Notes: generated by a model from the letters alone, not told the origin. Positions 27,650 to 38,400 are shown, counted from the first letter of the stretch. The stretch: 64,000 nucleotides of DNA from Helicobacter ganmani (GCF_003364315.1 NZ_NXLS01000001.1:310001-374000), one strand, 5' to 3'. Program-made: numbers and translations.

Positions 27650-28576
27650 TTAAGCTTTTATTCCAATGCGATAAAACTTTGTAGCATTATTTTCTACAAT
27701 CTCCACTTGACCGCTTTGCAACAAATCTTGTAGAATCTTACGCGAATAGATATTCCATAACGTTGCAACATCTTCCGTGCTTTGAGGACGCAAGGCGATT
27801 GTTTTTAGGATTTCATCGCGACTTAAATTTAATTGCACTTGTTCTTTGGGTTCCGCTCTTTTGGGAATAAAAATTGGAAGTCCAAAATCTAAAAAAACTT
27901 TTCCAAATAACTCCAATTTCTCTTGAGAAACACTCTTGACTTGATAGGCAGCAGGGCGGTCAATCGTGCTAATATCAACGCGTTTTAATCGCATAGGAGC
28001 AAGAAATTTTGCCATTTTTTTAACTTCGTCTAAAGAATCATTGATCGTCTCTACAAATAAAATTTCTGCATACAATTCGCCTCCAAAATCCGCACCAAAC
28101 TGATAGATTCCTTGTAAAATTTGCTCTAAATTTACGCTTTTACTTGGGCGGTCAATCTTTTTAAACACCTCTTTGCTGACTGCGTCTAATGAAAATTTTA
28201 CTTTATCAAATAATAAGCAAGCACGCGCAACAATAGGGTCATGCAATAAAGAACCATTTGTTAAGAGTAAAGTCTGTTTTGTGCCTTTAATGTCTTCTAA
28301 ACGCAACATCAACTCATACAAATGTGGATAAAGTGTTGGCTCTCCATTAGCAGTAATCGTCAAGGATTCTATATTTGGAAAATGTTCCAAGCCTTTTTGG
28401 ATTTCCTTTAAAATCACTTCTACTTCCAAATAATTTTCCATAAAATCTTGTGCTTTTTTGCCCTTTAATTCACAATACAAACAATCATAATTGCATTGTT
28501 TAATATCAGGAGACAAATCTACGCCAAGAGATTCCCCAAAGCGTCTTGAATGAACAGGACCAAAAATAATATTCAT
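27650..28576 (-). CDS. radical SAM protein (COG0731-like)
   Basis: A 308-residue protein. The N-terminus GPVHSRRFGESLGVDLSP leads into CNYDCLYC, the CxxxCxxC that binds the 4Fe-4S cluster, then TITANGEPTLYP and LLTNGSLL, typical of radical SAM enzymes. The C-terminus has a small winged-helix-like segment (QSTEDVATLWN.YSRKILQDLLQSGQVE). The substrate is unknown. Confidence 0.85.
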   Translation of the reverse strand: MNIIFGPVHSRRFGESLGVDLSPDIKQCNYDCLYCELKGKKAQDFMENYLEVEVILKEIQKGLEHFPNIESLTITANGEPTLYPHLYELMLRLEDIKGTKQTLLLTNGSLLHDPIVARACLLFDKVKFSLDAVSKEVFKKIDRPSKSVNLEQILQGIYQFGADFGGELYAEILFVETINDSLDEVKKMAKFLAPMRLKRVDISTIDRPAAYQVKSVSQEKLELFGKVFLDFGLPIFIPKRAEPKEQVQLNLSRDEILKTIALRPQSTEDVATLWNIYSRKILQDLLQSGQVEIVENNATKFYRIGIKA

Positions 28577-28747
28577 ACACTTAAACCTTTATCCTTTAAA
28601 ATAATCAATATTTTACACTATTTTACGCACAGAATCATATTCAAACATAATTTTACCACTCTAATCCAATATAATCTTATTTTTAAAGCTCCATTTTATA
28701 AAGTTTAATATATACTCATTGTCTAATATAAATTTTAAGGAGAAATA

Positions 28748-29032
28748 ATGTCTGTTAAAATTACTGACATCTGCATCGCCTGTGGTGCGTGTATTGACGA
28801 ATGCCCGGTAGAAGCTATCGTAGATGATGATGATAATCCAAATGATGATGGTTGCTATTTTGTTCATAGTGAAAAATGTGTAGAATGCGTAGGACACAAT
28901 GACGAACCTGCTTGTGCCTCTGCATGCCCCACAGAAGGTTGTATCGTATGGGACGCAGTTGTAGCTTCACAACCCCATAGAGACGATATTAGTGATGACA
29001 AAAGAAGTGCTCACACACCTGTTGTTGAATAG
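28748..29032 (+). CDS. fdxA: 2[4Fe-4S] ferredoxin
   Basis: A 94-residue YfhL-type ferredoxin. The first cluster uses CIACGACIDECP, the second CVECVGHNDEPACASACP with the spaced insert typical of this type, and an acidic C-terminal tail follows. It resembles the essential ferredoxin of H. pylori that serves pyruvate oxidoreductase. TTTTAAGGAGAAATA is the ribosome binding site. A terminator follows. Confidence 0.93.
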   Translation: MSVKITDICIACGACIDECPVEAIVDDDDNPNDDGCYFVHSEKCVECVGHNDEPACASACPTEGCIVWDAVVASQPHRDDISDDKRSAHTPVVE

Positions 29033-29051
29033 TTCTTTCTTTCACAAAATA

Positions 29052-29083
29052 AATCCCCTTTTTTTGCGGGGATTAGCATTTTT
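29052..29083 (+). terminator. rho-independent terminator of fdxA
   Basis: AATCCCC (29052-29058) pairs with GGGGATT (29068-29074) and is followed by a T-rich run to 29083. Confidence 0.75.
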
Positions 29084-29160
29084 AAATCAACTTTTAACTT
29101 TTTTAAAAATTTTAGCAGAAAACAAACCAATGCTAAAATTGCATTGGTTAAAAAAAGAGG

Positions 29161-29952
29161 TTATTTAATTTCTTTAATAAAAGCATCTTTATTGATTTTT
29201 GCACGAATCTCGCTTAATTTATTTTGTGCTTCTTGTTTTGTAGTATAAGGACCTATAAGTAAGCGATTGTTGTCTCCAGATTTTTGCATACGATAACTTA
29301 ATTTATTTTCATTAATCAAGCCTAAAAGCTGCTTATTGGGAGAGAATTTACTAAAAGAGCCCACTTGAACATAGAATCCCTTACCAGCCTCACTGCCTTG
29401 CAAAGAAGGGTTATTTACTTTAACATCTTTAAAACTTTCTTTTGGAGTTGTTTTTGATGGCTCTTGTTTGATTTCAGGTTTTGAAGTCATTTGTGTAGGC
29501 TGTGGTATAGGTTTTTGGGATTCTACTTTTGGTGCTGAATTAGGAGCTGTTGGCAAAGCTTGTGTAGAAGCATTATTTTGATTTTGTTGTGCTTTAATTT
29601 GATTAATAATCATTTGGAATTGGTCATCACTGCTAGTATTTTGGATTGGCACTTGTCCAAAATCTGTATTTTGATTTTGCTGATTTTCATTTGAGGTTTG
29701 CGACATTTTTGGTTCTAAACGTTCCAATGGCTTCTGTGTTTCAATCTCTTGTTTATTTATTTCTTGAGAATCTCCTTGAAACAAATAAACAGCCAATACA
29801 ATCACTGCAAATAATAAAACGCCAATCGCGCTTAATAAAATTAATTTCTTATTGCTTCCGCTTTTTAATTCATCGCCTTCATTGTTGCTAATCAATAAAT
29901 CGTCCAATTCTAAATCTCTTGCTGTGTCTTTGTGTGATTCTAATTCTGTCAT
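29161..29952 (-). CDS. SPOR-domain membrane protein
   Basis: A 263-residue bitopic protein: acidic cytoplasmic N-terminus, one membrane helix (LILLSAIGVLLFAVIVLAVYLF near 40-60, listed as a hydrophobic block), a long Gln/Asn/Pro-rich periplasmic linker and a C-terminal SPOR domain (GKGFYVQVGSFSK .. LLIGPYTTKQEAQ) that binds denuded peptidoglycan at the septum. The ATG at 29952 has AAAGGAGAGAAT ahead; the frame is open further up inside the DUF1882 gene. Order matches HP0185 in H. pylori. Confidence 0.88.
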   Translation of the reverse strand: MTELESHKDTARDLELDDLLISNNEGDELKSGSNKKLILLSAIGVLLFAVIVLAVYLFQGDSQEINKQEIETQKPLERLEPKMSQTSNENQQNQNTDFGQVPIQNTSSDDQFQMIINQIKAQQNQNNASTQALPTAPNSAPKVESQKPIPQPTQMTSKPEIKQEPSKTTPKESFKDVKVNNPSLQGSEAGKGFYVQVGSFSKFSPNKQLLGLINENKLSYRMQKSGDNNRLLIGPYTTKQEAQNKLSEIRAKINKDAFIKEIK

Positions 29953-29962
29953 ATTCTCTCCT

Positions 29963-30508
29963 TTACATATGTTTAGACCACGAAGCACCGCGTTCTTTCT
30001 TATAAACATTATAGGGTACAATCAAGATGTTAAAATTTTTGGGAATATCAAGCGAAGGAAACATTTTCCACTCTGTTGGCATTTTTTGAGAAAGCTTTGC
30101 ACCAAGCATTTTAGCAATTTGGCAACCCTCTTGAAAAGTCGTATGTCCTTTATGCACATATAAATGCAAATGCCCCGGTGTTTTTGTTTCATAAGCAGTA
30201 AAATTAATAAACCCTTCTTCTCTTAAAAGCAATTGTGCACGATGCCAAAAACGTTCTGCATTGAATCCATTATAATCAAAGACAATATTTTCAACTTTAT
30301 CGCGCTCATTAATCAAAGAATGTGCAATAATGATTTCTTTTTTAAAATGACTTTGGAGCAAATTACGCGTAATTGGCTCATCAATCTTTTTAAATTTATC
30401 ATAAAAGATTCTACCATTATGTTGCATTTTCTCCCCAATTCCTGGTGATTTCAACCAATAATGAGAGGTAGTCATTTTAATAAGTTTCAAATCCATATCT
30501 GATACCAT
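29963..30508 (-). CDS. DUF1882 family protein
   Basis: A 181-residue protein of a family confined to Campylobacterota, in the place of HP0184 between glyA and the SPOR gene. It is basic and soluble, with [30 protein letters not shown] as the clearest segment (several histidines in [11 protein letters not shown]). Function unknown. The SPOR gene starts 11 bp after it, so they are co-transcribed. Confidence 0.75.
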   Translation of the reverse strand: MVSDMDLKLIKMTTSHYWLKSPGIGEKMQHNGRIFYDKFKKIDEPITRNLLQSHFKKEIIIAHSLINERDKVENIVFDYNGFNAERFWHRAQLLLREEGFINFTAYETKTPGHLHLYVHKGHTTFQEGCQIAKMLGAKLSQKMPTEWKMFPSLDIPKNFNILIVPYNVYKKERGASWSKHM

Positions 30509-30531
30509 TGCTTGCTTCCTTTTCGTTAATC

Positions 30532-31782
30532 TTAAAAAATTGCCTTATTATAAATAGGAAATTTTAGCGCAAGTTCCTTTAATTCACTCTTGATTTTTTC
30601 TTGTTTTTGTGTATTTGTTATATCATCTAATATATCTGCAATTTTATTTGCTACAATTTCAAACTCTGCTTCTTTAAATCCTCTTGCAGTCAATGCAGGC
30701 GAACCAAGGCGCACACCACTTGTTACAAATGGGCTACGCATTTCACCCGGAACAGTGTTTTTATTCGCAGTGATTCCAGCATTTCCCAATGCCAAATCTG
30801 CATCTTTTCCGCTATATTTTTTATCAAGTAAAGACAGCAAAATCAAATGATTATCTGTGCCATCACTTACTACTTTGAAATTTCTTTCCATTAAAACTTT
30901 TGCTAAAACTTTTGCATTGGATTTAACTTGTTTGGCATATTCTTTCCATTCAGGTTTCAGATTCTCACCAAAACCTACTGCCTTACCTGCAATCACATGC
31001 ATAAGTGGTCCTCCCTGCATTCCGGGAAAAACTGCCTTATCAATCTTCTTAGCATACTCCTCATTGTTGGTTAAAATCAATCCTCCACGCGGTCCGCGCA
31101 AAGTTTTATGTGTAGTGGTAGTTACCACATCTGCATAAGGAAAAGGATTGGGATACTCCCCTGCAACAACAAGTCCAGCCACATGTGCAATATCTGCCAT
31201 AAGAATCGCTCCTACACTCTCGGCAATTTCTTTAAATCTTGCAAAATCCAATTTTCTTGAATAGGCACTAAAGCCACAAACAATCATATTCGGTTTCACA
31301 ATCCTTGCAGTTTCGGCTACCTTATCGTAATTGATTCTTCCATCAAGCTCCACACCATAAAAAAAGCTTTGATATATTTGTCCTGTGAGACTGACTTTTG
31401 CTCCGTGTGTTAGATGCCCTCCGTGGCTCAAATCCATACCTAAGATTTTATCATAAGGCTTTAAAAGTGCGGAATACACCGCACAATTTGCTTGAGAACC
31501 TGCGTGAGGTTGGACATTTGCAAACGCACAATCAAAAAGCTTTTTAGCGCGATTAATGGCTAGTTCTTCAATTTTATCTACAAATTCACATCCTCCATAA
31601 TATCTTTTATAGGGATAACCCTCGGCATATTTGTTGGTTAGCACGCTTCCCATAGCTTCCATTACGCTTGGAAAAGTAAAATTTTCGCTCGCAATCATCT
31701 CCAAATGCGTATTTTGGCGTTCTAATTCCTGATTAATAAATCCTAAGATTTCTGGGTCATTTTCTTCTAAAACATAACTCAT
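30532..31782 (-). CDS. glyA: serine hydroxymethyltransferase
   Basis: PLP enzyme converting serine and tetrahydrofolate to glycine and methylene-THF. The 416-residue protein has [33 protein letters not shown], and [16 protein letters not shown] with the PLP lysine. The start overlaps the lysS stop by 4 bp (ATGA), showing translational coupling in the lysS-glyA operon. Confidence 0.97.
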   Translation of the reverse strand: MSYVLEENDPEILGFINQELERQNTHLEMIASENFTFPSVMEAMGSVLTNKYAEGYPYKRYYGGCEFVDKIEELAINRAKKLFDCAFANVQPHAGSQANCAVYSALLKPYDKILGMDLSHGGHLTHGAKVSLTGQIYQSFFYGVELDGRINYDKVAETARIVKPNMIVCGFSAYSRKLDFARFKEIAESVGAILMADIAHVAGLVVAGEYPNPFPYADVVTTTTHKTLRGPRGGLILTNNEEYAKKIDKAVFPGMQGGPLMHVIAGKAVGFGENLKPEWKEYAKQVKSNAKVLAKVLMERNFKVVSDGTDNHLILLSLLDKKYSGKDADLALGNAGITANKNTVPGEMRSPFVTSGVRLGSPALTARGFKEAEFEIVANKIADILDDITNTQKQEKIKSELKELALKFPIYNKAIF

Positions 31783-33290
31783 TGTTCTTCCTTTTTGTTT
31801 TGTGGTTTTTGCGGTTTTAATGCTGGAAATAAAATCACATCTTTTATCGTTGTATTCCCTGTCAATAACATCACCAAGCGGTCAATTCCAATTCCTTCTC
31901 CTGCTGTTGGAGGCATACCATAAGAAAGGGCGGTAACATAATCCTCGTCCATATATTGTGCTTCTTCATCACCTGCTTCCTTAGCTTTGACTTGTTCTTT
32001 AAATCTCTCTAGCTGATCTAGCGGGTCATTTAATTCGCTAAAGCCATTGGCAATTTCGCTTCCTCCAATAAATAACTCAAATCTATCCGCGATTTCCGGA
32101 TTCTTATCGTTACGTCTTGCAAGAGGGCTAATTGCAATAGGAAAATCTGTAATAAAAGTAGGATTGATTAATTTCTCCTCTACAAAAGCGTCAAAAGCTT
32201 CACTTTGCAATTTACCTAACTCCGTTTGGGATTCCAAAGGAACATTATGCTCCTTGAGGTAAAGATACAATTTCTCCTCCTCATTCACAACTTCGCGTGG
32301 AATCCCTCCAATCTCTACTAAAGCGTCTAAATAAGTAATTTGCCTAAAAGCGTCCAAATGAATCTCTTGATGATTAAATACCAAAACTTTGGGCAAGGAA
32401 AGGGATTCTAGCAAATACGCAAACAATTCTTGCGTAATTTGAATCAAATCTTTATAATCCTTATACGCCCAATAAAATTCAATCATTGTAAATTCTGGAT
32501 TGTGTGAGTGGTCCATTCCCTCATTGCGGAAATTACGATTGATTTCAAAAATTGCTTCAAATCCACCAACAATTAAACGTTTGAGATATAATTCAGGAGC
32601 AATTCTCAAATATCGCTCCACATTTAAGGCATTATGGTAAGTTACAAAAGGTTTAGCATTTGCACCACCCGGAATCGGGTGCATCATCGGTGTTTCAACT
32701 TCTAAAAATCCTTTTTGTTCAAAGAATTTTCTCACATTTGAAACAATTTTAGAACGCAATACAAAACTATCGCGCACTTCTTTATTCATAATTAAGTCTA
32801 AATATCTTTGACGATAACGCAATTCAATATCTACCAACCCGTGATATTTCTCTGGCAAAGGACTAATTGCTTTGGTTAGAATCCTAAAATCCAAAGCATG
32901 TAAGCTTAATTCACCCGTTTTTGTTACAAAAGGAAACCCTTTTGCCATTACAATGTCTCCGACTTCTACGCATTTTTTAAACATATCAAAAGAATCACTC
33001 AACTCGTTTTTAGACAAATAAACTTGCAAGATTCCGCTTACATCTTCTATCTTAATAAAAGCCGCTTTGCCCATTAGTCTAATAAACTTAATGCGTCCAG
33101 CAACTTGTGCGGATTTGCTTTCATCTTTTTGTTTACCCTCTGGTAAAGATTTAAGAAAATCATAGCTCTTTAAAAACTTCTGCGTATTCCATTCTTTTGA
33201 GATTCCATTACCATAAGGATTAATGCCCATTTCACGCAATGTGTTAGCTTTTGCGATTCTGCCTAGCACATAAGCATCATTTTCAAACAT
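31779..33290 (-). CDS. lysS: lysine--tRNA ligase (class II)
   Basis: A 503-residue class II LysRS. N-terminal OB fold ([21 protein letters not shown]), motif 1 region [19 protein letters not shown], motif 2 [20 protein letters not shown] and motif 3 [24 protein letters not shown] precedes the ATG. It lies between cvpA and glyA as in H. pylori. Confidence 0.97.
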   Translation of the reverse strand: MFENDAYVLGRIAKANTLREMGINPYGNGISKEWNTQKFLKSYDFLKSLPEGKQKDESKSAQVAGRIKFIRLMGKAAFIKIEDVSGILQVYLSKNELSDSFDMFKKCVEVGDIVMAKGFPFVTKTGELSLHALDFRILTKAISPLPEKYHGLVDIELRYRQRYLDLIMNKEVRDSFVLRSKIVSNVRKFFEQKGFLEVETPMMHPIPGGANAKPFVTYHNALNVERYLRIAPELYLKRLIVGGFEAIFEINRNFRNEGMDHSHNPEFTMIEFYWAYKDYKDLIQITQELFAYLLESLSLPKVLVFNHQEIHLDAFRQITYLDALVEIGGIPREVVNEEEKLYLYLKEHNVPLESQTELGKLQSEAFDAFVEEKLINPTFITDFPIAISPLARRNDKNPEIADRFELFIGGSEIANGFSELNDPLDQLERFKEQVKAKEAGDEEAQYMDEDYVTALSYGMPPTAGEGIGIDRLVMLLTGNTTIKDVILFPALKPQKPQNKKEEQ

Positions 33291-33304
33291 TTTTTTCCTT
33301 TATT

Positions 33305-33841
33305 TTAGAATATATTATTTTGCAAATCTTCTATTTTTGACGTGTTGCTTTGCACAACATCAAGCTTAATCACAACAGCTCCCGTATCACGCAACATTGG
33401 ATAAAGATAACTTCCTTGCGTGTATTTTTCAATGAAACTTTTAGCAAATTGAATATTGGTTAATGTGGCAATTATAATCGCAAAAATCATAAAAACTTTT
33501 AATGCGCCAAAACAGAATCCCAAAATCCGATTCACTCCTCCCAATGCGCTCAAATTAACTATTTTCTGCATAATTTCAGCCACAATCAAGGCAAGCCCCC
33601 AAATGAGTGCCAACAAAACCAAAAAACCAATCAACGAAATTGCGGAGGGGTTCTGAAAAGCATAAAGATTCGCACTAATCCATTCTCCAACATTATCTCC
33701 ATAGACAGAGGCACCATACACGCCACCCACGATTCCTACAAAACCAAAAAATTCGCGCACAAATCCATTGATAATCCCCCGAATCGCCAATAACAAAATC
33801 AAAGCACCCACTATTAAATCAAACCAATTAAAATCATTCAT
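33305..33841 (-). CDS. cvpA: CvpA family membrane protein
   Basis: A 178-residue inner membrane protein with four hydrophobic segments; FDLIVGALILLLAIRGIINGFVREF is the family N-terminus (DxIxGxxLLLxxxxGxxxGFxRE). CvpA was named for colicin V secretion; its basic role is not settled. First gene of the lysS-glyA operon. Confidence 0.9.
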   Translation of the reverse strand: MNDFNWFDLIVGALILLLAIRGIINGFVREFFGFVGIVGGVYGASVYGDNVGEWISANLYAFQNPSAISLIGFLVLLALIWGLALIVAEIMQKIVNLSALGGVNRILGFCFGALKVFMIFAIIIATLTNIQFAKSFIEKYTQGSYLYPMLRDTGAVVIKLDVVQSNTSKIEDLQNNIF

Positions 33842-33964
33842 TTAATATGCCTTAAAATAAAAATTTTTAATAAAATGTTTATTTTACACAAAAGAAACCT
33901 AAAAATATTTTATGTTAAAATAAATTTTAACGAATTTTAATTATTTTTTATACAAGGAATCACA

Positions 33965-34468
33965 ATGGCAGCCAAAGAACATAGCTTTGATATTTCAGCA
34001 AAAATAGAGATTCAAGAGTTTAAAAACGCTCTAGAACAGGCAAAGAAAGAGATTGAAAACCGCTTTGATTTCAAAGAGGACAAAGCAAAAGAATTAAATT
34101 TCAACGAAAAAGACAAAACTTTAATTGTTCTAGCCACAAGCACCAACAAAGCAAAGACAATCAAAGACATTTTGGATTCTAAACTCATTAAGCGCAACCT
34201 CTCTTTGAAAGTCTTAAAAGAAAAAAACACAGAATCCGCGAGTGGCGGCAACACAAAAGTAACTTATCAGCTCAACGATGTACTAGACGATAAAAACACA
34301 AAGATAATTAACGCAGCAATTAAAAATGAAAAATTCAAAGTCAGCACGCAAATTTTAGGAAATGAGATTCGCGTCAAGGCAAAAGATATTGAAGAGCTAC
34401 AAAAGGTCATCGCGCATTTGCGTAAAATGGAATTGGAAGTCTCACTTAGTTTTGGAAATTTTGCTTGA
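33965..34468 (+). CDS. YajQ family nucleotide-binding protein
   Basis: A 167-residue protein with two ferredoxin-like halves. AAKEHSFDISAKIEIQEFKNALEQAKKEIENRFDF, and VTYQLNDVLDDKNTKIINAAIKNEKFKVSTQILGNEIRVK are the conserved YajQ segments (quoted as landmarks in shortened form). Some members bind cyclic di-GMP. ACAAGGAATCACA is ahead of the ATG. It overlaps lnt by 4 bp. Confidence 0.93.
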   Translation: MAAKEHSFDISAKIEIQEFKNALEQAKKEIENRFDFKEDKAKELNFNEKDKTLIVLATSTNKAKTIKDILDSKLIKRNLSLKVLKEKNTESASGGNTKVTYQLNDVLDDKNTKIINAAIKNEKFKVSTQILGNEIRVKAKDIEELQKVIAHLRKMELEVSLSFGNFA

Positions 34469-35862
34469 AACTCCAATTAAAACTTTCAACAAAGCAGAAA
34501 CACTCTAGCAAAAATTCAAAAAAACATCAGATGCTTGCACAATCACGCAAGCAGCAAAATATCAATTCCAAAAATTTCTTAAAAACATTATTTTTAAGCA
34601 CCACGATTCCACAAAATAAACTGCAAGTATTTTTACTCGGTGTTTTATGCGCACTATTCTTTAGTGCTTTTATTTATTTAGAGCATTTTTTAGAAAGATT
34701 CAATCTACCCATTTTCTCAACACTTTGCGCTCTAGCTGGAATCTTTCTTTATTTTAAACTCTCCCGTTTTGGAGCGTTAATTTGTGGAGCACTGATTGGA
34801 ATCTTGTGGTTTTATTGGGTTGGTTTTAGCTTTAAATTCTATGATTTAACTTCTTTTATTCCGCTTCTTTGGGCTGTATTTGCCTTGTGTTATGGTGGGC
34901 TTTTTTATCTTTTTTGCTTTTTTCAAAATCCTATTTATCGCATCGTTACACTCACGCTTTCGTCTTTTGTGCATCCTTTTGGATTTAATTGGTTTATTTT
35001 AGAATCTATGCTGACTAAAAGCTACTTTTTTCCCTCCAAATTCACGCTTTTTTTGCTTTTGATTGGGGTCTTGATTTTTAGCTTAAGTCTCACAAGACAA
35101 CTCTACAAAACAAGTGTGCTTTGGCTTGCAGGATTTTGCTTGTTGCTAGCTTTTTCTCATTCTAACTTTGATGTAAAGACAAAATCCCAACAAGATTCAA
35201 AGCTCAAAATCAAAACCTTAAGCCTTAATATTCCGCAAAATATCCGCTGGGATTCCAAATATCTCAACTTCATTATTGAACAAAACTTGCAGCAAATCGC
35301 ACAAGCTAAAGCGCAAAACTATGACTTGATTATCTTGCCCGAAACCGCCTTTCCTTTTGCGCTCAACCTCCAACCTCACTTGATTGAATCCTTAAAAGCT
35401 ACAAGTCAAGAAATTGCGATTCTCACAGGTGCAGTTTATCAGGAAAATAACCGCATTTTCAATAGTGCTTATTTGTTTCAAAATGGAGAGATGAGAGTGC
35501 TGCATAAGCAAATTTTAGTTCCATTTGGCGAGCAGATTCCATTACCTCGCTTTTTTGCAAAATGGATAAATCAAACCTTTTTTCAAGGAGCAAGCGATTT
35601 TAACTTTACAGAATTCCAAGCTCCAAATTCCGCTCTTATTAAAGGTATGCGATTCCAAATTGCAATTTGTTATGAAGCCACACGCGAAGAATTTTATCAA
35701 GATTTTCCCAAATATCTCATCGCCCTTAGCAATAATGCGTGGTTTGTTCCTAGCATTGAACCCACCTTGCAACGACTTTTAATGTTATACTTTGCAAAAA
35801 ATTATAGCACGACAATCTTTCACTCTAGCAATGCCTCTCCTGATTTTAAACTAACGCCTTGA
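34465..35862 (+). CDS. lnt: apolipoprotein N-acyltransferase
   Basis: Adds the third acyl chain to lipoproteins in the inner membrane. About six hydrophobic segments up to residue 230, then a nitrilase-like domain with the triad glutamate (ILPETAFPF), lysine (MRVLHKQILVPFGEQ) and cysteine (IAICYEATR), and SNNAWF. The longest frame starts with TTG overlapping the yajQ stop; an ATG 22 codons on (34531) is a possible alternative. 465 residues, within family range. Confidence 0.92.
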   Translation: MKLQLKLSTKQKHSSKNSKKHQMLAQSRKQQNINSKNFLKTLFLSTTIPQNKLQVFLLGVLCALFFSAFIYLEHFLERFNLPIFSTLCALAGIFLYFKLSRFGALICGALIGILWFYWVGFSFKFYDLTSFIPLLWAVFALCYGGLFYLFCFFQNPIYRIVTLTLSSFVHPFGFNWFILESMLTKSYFFPSKFTLFLLLIGVLIFSLSLTRQLYKTSVLWLAGFCLLLAFSHSNFDVKTKSQQDSKLKIKTLSLNIPQNIRWDSKYLNFIIEQNLQQIAQAKAQNYDLIILPETAFPFALNLQPHLIESLKATSQEIAILTGAVYQENNRIFNSAYLFQNGEMRVLHKQILVPFGEQIPLPRFFAKWINQTFFQGASDFNFTEFQAPNSALIKGMRFQIAICYEATREEFYQDFPKYLIALSNNAWFVPSIEPTLQRLLMLYFAKNYSTTIFHSSNASPDFKLTP

Positions 35863-35869
35863 GTGAATT

Positions 35870-36310
35870 TTATCGTTGCAATAGCATTTGGATATGTGCG
35901 ATTCCATCTTCTATATATTCTTTTGAAACTTGTTTGAAGCCGAATTTTTCATAGAATCCCTTTGCATAAACTTGCGCCCCAATCCTTATTGTATTTGCTT
36001 GGAATCTCTCTTGTGCTACTTTAATGCCTTCTTTTAAAATCTCTCCACCTAGCCCACAACCTCTCTTTAATGTTATCACCCTACCGATTGAAACTTCTTT
36101 GTAAGATAAACCCGCTGGCAATACGCGCAAATAGGCTTGAATGCCCTTTGAATCCCTAAAATACAAATGCAAACTTTGTTTATCTTTCTCATCAATTTCT
36201 TGATATGCGCATTTTTGCTCCACTACAAAAACTCCCACGCGCACTTTAAGAATCTCATACAATTCCTCTAATGTTAATTCTTTAAATTTTTTAATAACTA
36301 ATGACATCAT
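35870..36310 (-). CDS. GNAT acetyltransferase, ElaA-like
   Basis: A 146-residue acetyltransferase. LTLEELYEILKVRVGVFVVEQKCAYQEID is the ElaA N-terminus and RVITLKRGCGLGGEILKEGI the acetyl-CoA loop, with AQVYAKGFYEKFGFKQVS following. Substrate unknown. It is convergent with lnt with 7 bp between stops. Confidence 0.9.
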   Translation of the reverse strand: MMSLVIKKFKELTLEELYEILKVRVGVFVVEQKCAYQEIDEKDKQSLHLYFRDSKGIQAYLRVLPAGLSYKEVSIGRVITLKRGCGLGGEILKEGIKVAQERFQANTIRIGAQVYAKGFYEKFGFKQVSKEYIEDGIAHIQMLLQR

Positions 36311-36379
36311 TTGGAATTCCTTTTTGGAAAGATTGGATTAAAATTTAATTTGGAAATTTGTTTTGAAAGAAAAAATCAA

Positions 36380-36466
36380 TGGTGCCGAGGGTCGGAATCG
36401 AACCGACACGGGGTTGCCCCCACCAGATTTTGAGTCTGGCGCGTCTACCAATTTCACCACCCCGGC
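36380..36466 (-). tRNA. tRNA-Leu (anticodon CAA)
   Basis: Folds as a class II tRNA of 87 nt: acceptor GCCGGGG with CCTCGGC, anticodon stem-loop CCAGA-CTCAAAA-TCTGG giving CAA, a long variable arm and the T loop GGTTCGATTCC. CCA is encoded (36380-36382). Confidence 0.95.
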
Positions 36467-36595
36467 AATTTAAAGGATAGGATTATATAAAACCTTAACA
36501 AAATTTTAGCTTAAAAAGAGGTAGCTTCTTTGTGTGATTCTTTTCTTATAAAGTAGTTTGCCCACTTTAGCGCAAATCCATAATCCTAACAACTT

Positions 36596-38236
36596 TTATT
36601 TATCCATCTCCTCACACATTCTCTCAAACTCTTGATAATATTTCCAAGATTCTACAATGTCAGGGCGATTGGCTTTGATGATTTCAATATCCCCTCGAAT
36701 CTTTCTCTTAAATTCTAATGCAAGTTTTGGATTACTTTTGAAATAATTTAATATATCCTGTTCGCCGAAAAGATTTTCTTGAACGCTTTTTATATAATTT
36801 TTTAATGCCATAAAGTATCTTTCAAAATATTCTTGAATGGATTGCAATAAAACTTTATTATTCGTCAATACTTCAAATTCCTCTTGCTTAACATATAAAA
36901 CAAGATTTTCTTGCGGTATTTTAATGTTTATGAGATTCATTATGTCTATAAGCTTTTCATCTTGATTTGGGTGCAATTGATGTGTTGTAATCAATATTTC
37001 TATTGATATTTTAGAGATATCCTTTATATTCACCTTTAAAATACAAGGCAACATTAATAAGCCCTCATACCGATTAACTTTACCGCCAAAAGCTTTTGAA
37101 TTTTGTGAAACATTGAAATTTAATTTTTTGGATAAATCTACAAAAGTATAAAATGCTCTCTCTCCGCTAATTTCATCAATAGAAATAAAATAAATTTTAG
37201 AAATTGCATTTTTAAGCCACTCTAATTTTAATTTAAGTCCTCCAAAATCTCCCCATTGCAAAGAAAAATTTTCCTTTTGAATAATGTTTATATCAGGTTT
37301 ATTTTTATATACACCGCGATAATAGATTTGTGGAAACAATATTTTATCCTCTAAAGAGAAAAATTTAAACCTATTAGTTATGGGCTCTGTGCCAAGAATA
37401 TGATTTACACCTGTTTTTAATCTACTAATATAATCTCTGGCAATGCTAAAAAGAGGAACTTTTTTGTCTAATAAATTAGCAAATTTTTCCGCACCACTTT
37501 GCCAAGCATTGAAAGAAAATATAATATTTTTACCCTCTAAATAGTTCTGATACAGATAAATATAAGCATTTTTGTATTCTTTAAATTTCCAACATATAGT
37601 GCAAAACTCAACACCAGAGCAATAACTAAAAAATTTTTCTGTTGCTTCTCCACCCGAGCAACTATTATAAAGCCAAATGCCATTATACCCCCTAACTAAC
37701 GGCAGATTCAAATCCCAAGCAAGTTCCGCAGGGATACTCTCATAGCTTAAGGTTGGATAAGGTTGGATAGAATCTATGCTTTTACTTTGTGATTCGTCAT
37801 TGCGAGATTCTGTATCAGCAAATTTACCCTTGCTGCACAAATCCAAATCAAAGCAATCTGAAGTGCTCACAATGAAATCTTTAAAGTGTGATTCTTTTAC
37901 ATTCAATCTCTTAGGATTCAATAAAGGAGGATAAGGGTGATTGGTTTTAATGTATTGTTCTTTAAATTCTTTAGAGTTAAGCCATTGTAAGATAATATCA
38001 TAATGAGAAATAATAAATTGTAAATTCTTTGGATTCACAATTAAAGTGTTTTGCTCTCTTAAAGTCTGATAGATTTTAAAAGCTTCGAAATCTCTTTGAA
38101 GTTTTAAAATACCATAAAACATTAGAATCTTTTGAATCCAAACTTCTCTTAGAATCTTTCTCTTTGTTTTCCTAATTCTATAAGCTAGAGCAAACTTTAA
38201 ACCAAATCGTTTATAAATCTTACTTCCTATACTCAT
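36596..38236 (-). CDS. DUF2972-like protein, probably surface-glycan related
   Basis: A 546-residue protein resembling the DUF2972 family of Campylobacter and Helicobacter. Typical pieces are PYPTLSYESIPAELAWDLNLPL, GIWLYNSCSGGEATEKFFSYC and KNIIFSFNAWQSGAEKF; the N-terminus is basic (KRFGLKFALAYRIRKTKRK). Family function is not known to me; many members sit in glycan loci and are phase-variable. Residues about 125-147 are encoded by a REP-like repeat inserted in frame. Upstream are a (TC)13 and a C13 tract. AAAAGGAATCTCT precedes the ATG. Confidence 0.6.
   Translation of the reverse strand: MSIGSKIYKRFGLKFALAYRIRKTKRKILREVWIQKILMFYGILKLQRDFEAFKIYQTLREQNTLIVNPKNLQFIISHYDIILQWLNSKEFKEQYIKTNHPYPPLLNPKRLNVKESHFKDFIVSTSDCFDLDLCSKGKFADTESRNDESQSKSIDSIQPYPTLSYESIPAELAWDLNLPLVRGYNGIWLYNSCSGGEATEKFFSYCSGVEFCTICWKFKEYKNAYIYLYQNYLEGKNIIFSFNAWQSGAEKFANLLDKKVPLFSIARDYISRLKTGVNHILGTEPITNRFKFFSLEDKILFPQIYYRGVYKNKPDINIIQKENFSLQWGDFGGLKLKLEWLKNAISKIYFISIDEISGERAFYTFVDLSKKLNFNVSQNSKAFGGKVNRYEGLLMLPCILKVNIKDISKISIEILITTHQLHPNQDEKLIDIMNLINIKIPQENLVLYVKQEEFEVLTNNKVLLQSIQEYFERYFMALKNYIKSVQENLFGEQDILNYFKSNPKLALEFKRKIRGDIEIIKANRPDIVESWKYYQEFERMCEEMDK
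37797..37862. repeat. REP-like repeat inside a coding region
   Basis: CGTCATTGCGAGATTCTG and AAAGCAATCTG at the two ends match the intergenic repeat at 18.78-18.82 kb (CGTCATTGCGAGGC..GAAGCAATCT). Within the gene it codes a low-complexity, Ser/Asp-rich stretch (FDLDLCSKGKFADTESRNDE) without stops. Confidence 0.6.
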
Positions 38237-38400
38237 AGAGATTCCTTTTGCAAAGAATGAAACAAAGAGGGAATCAAAGGTGGAATCTTGAAAATTTGAA
38301 GATTGAATAAATTAGAAGAAAGAAATAAAAAGTGGAGTGGAATACAAAAAATAGATAGAAAATAGAAAAGAAATTTTAAAAAGTCAAAAGAACTAATTAA

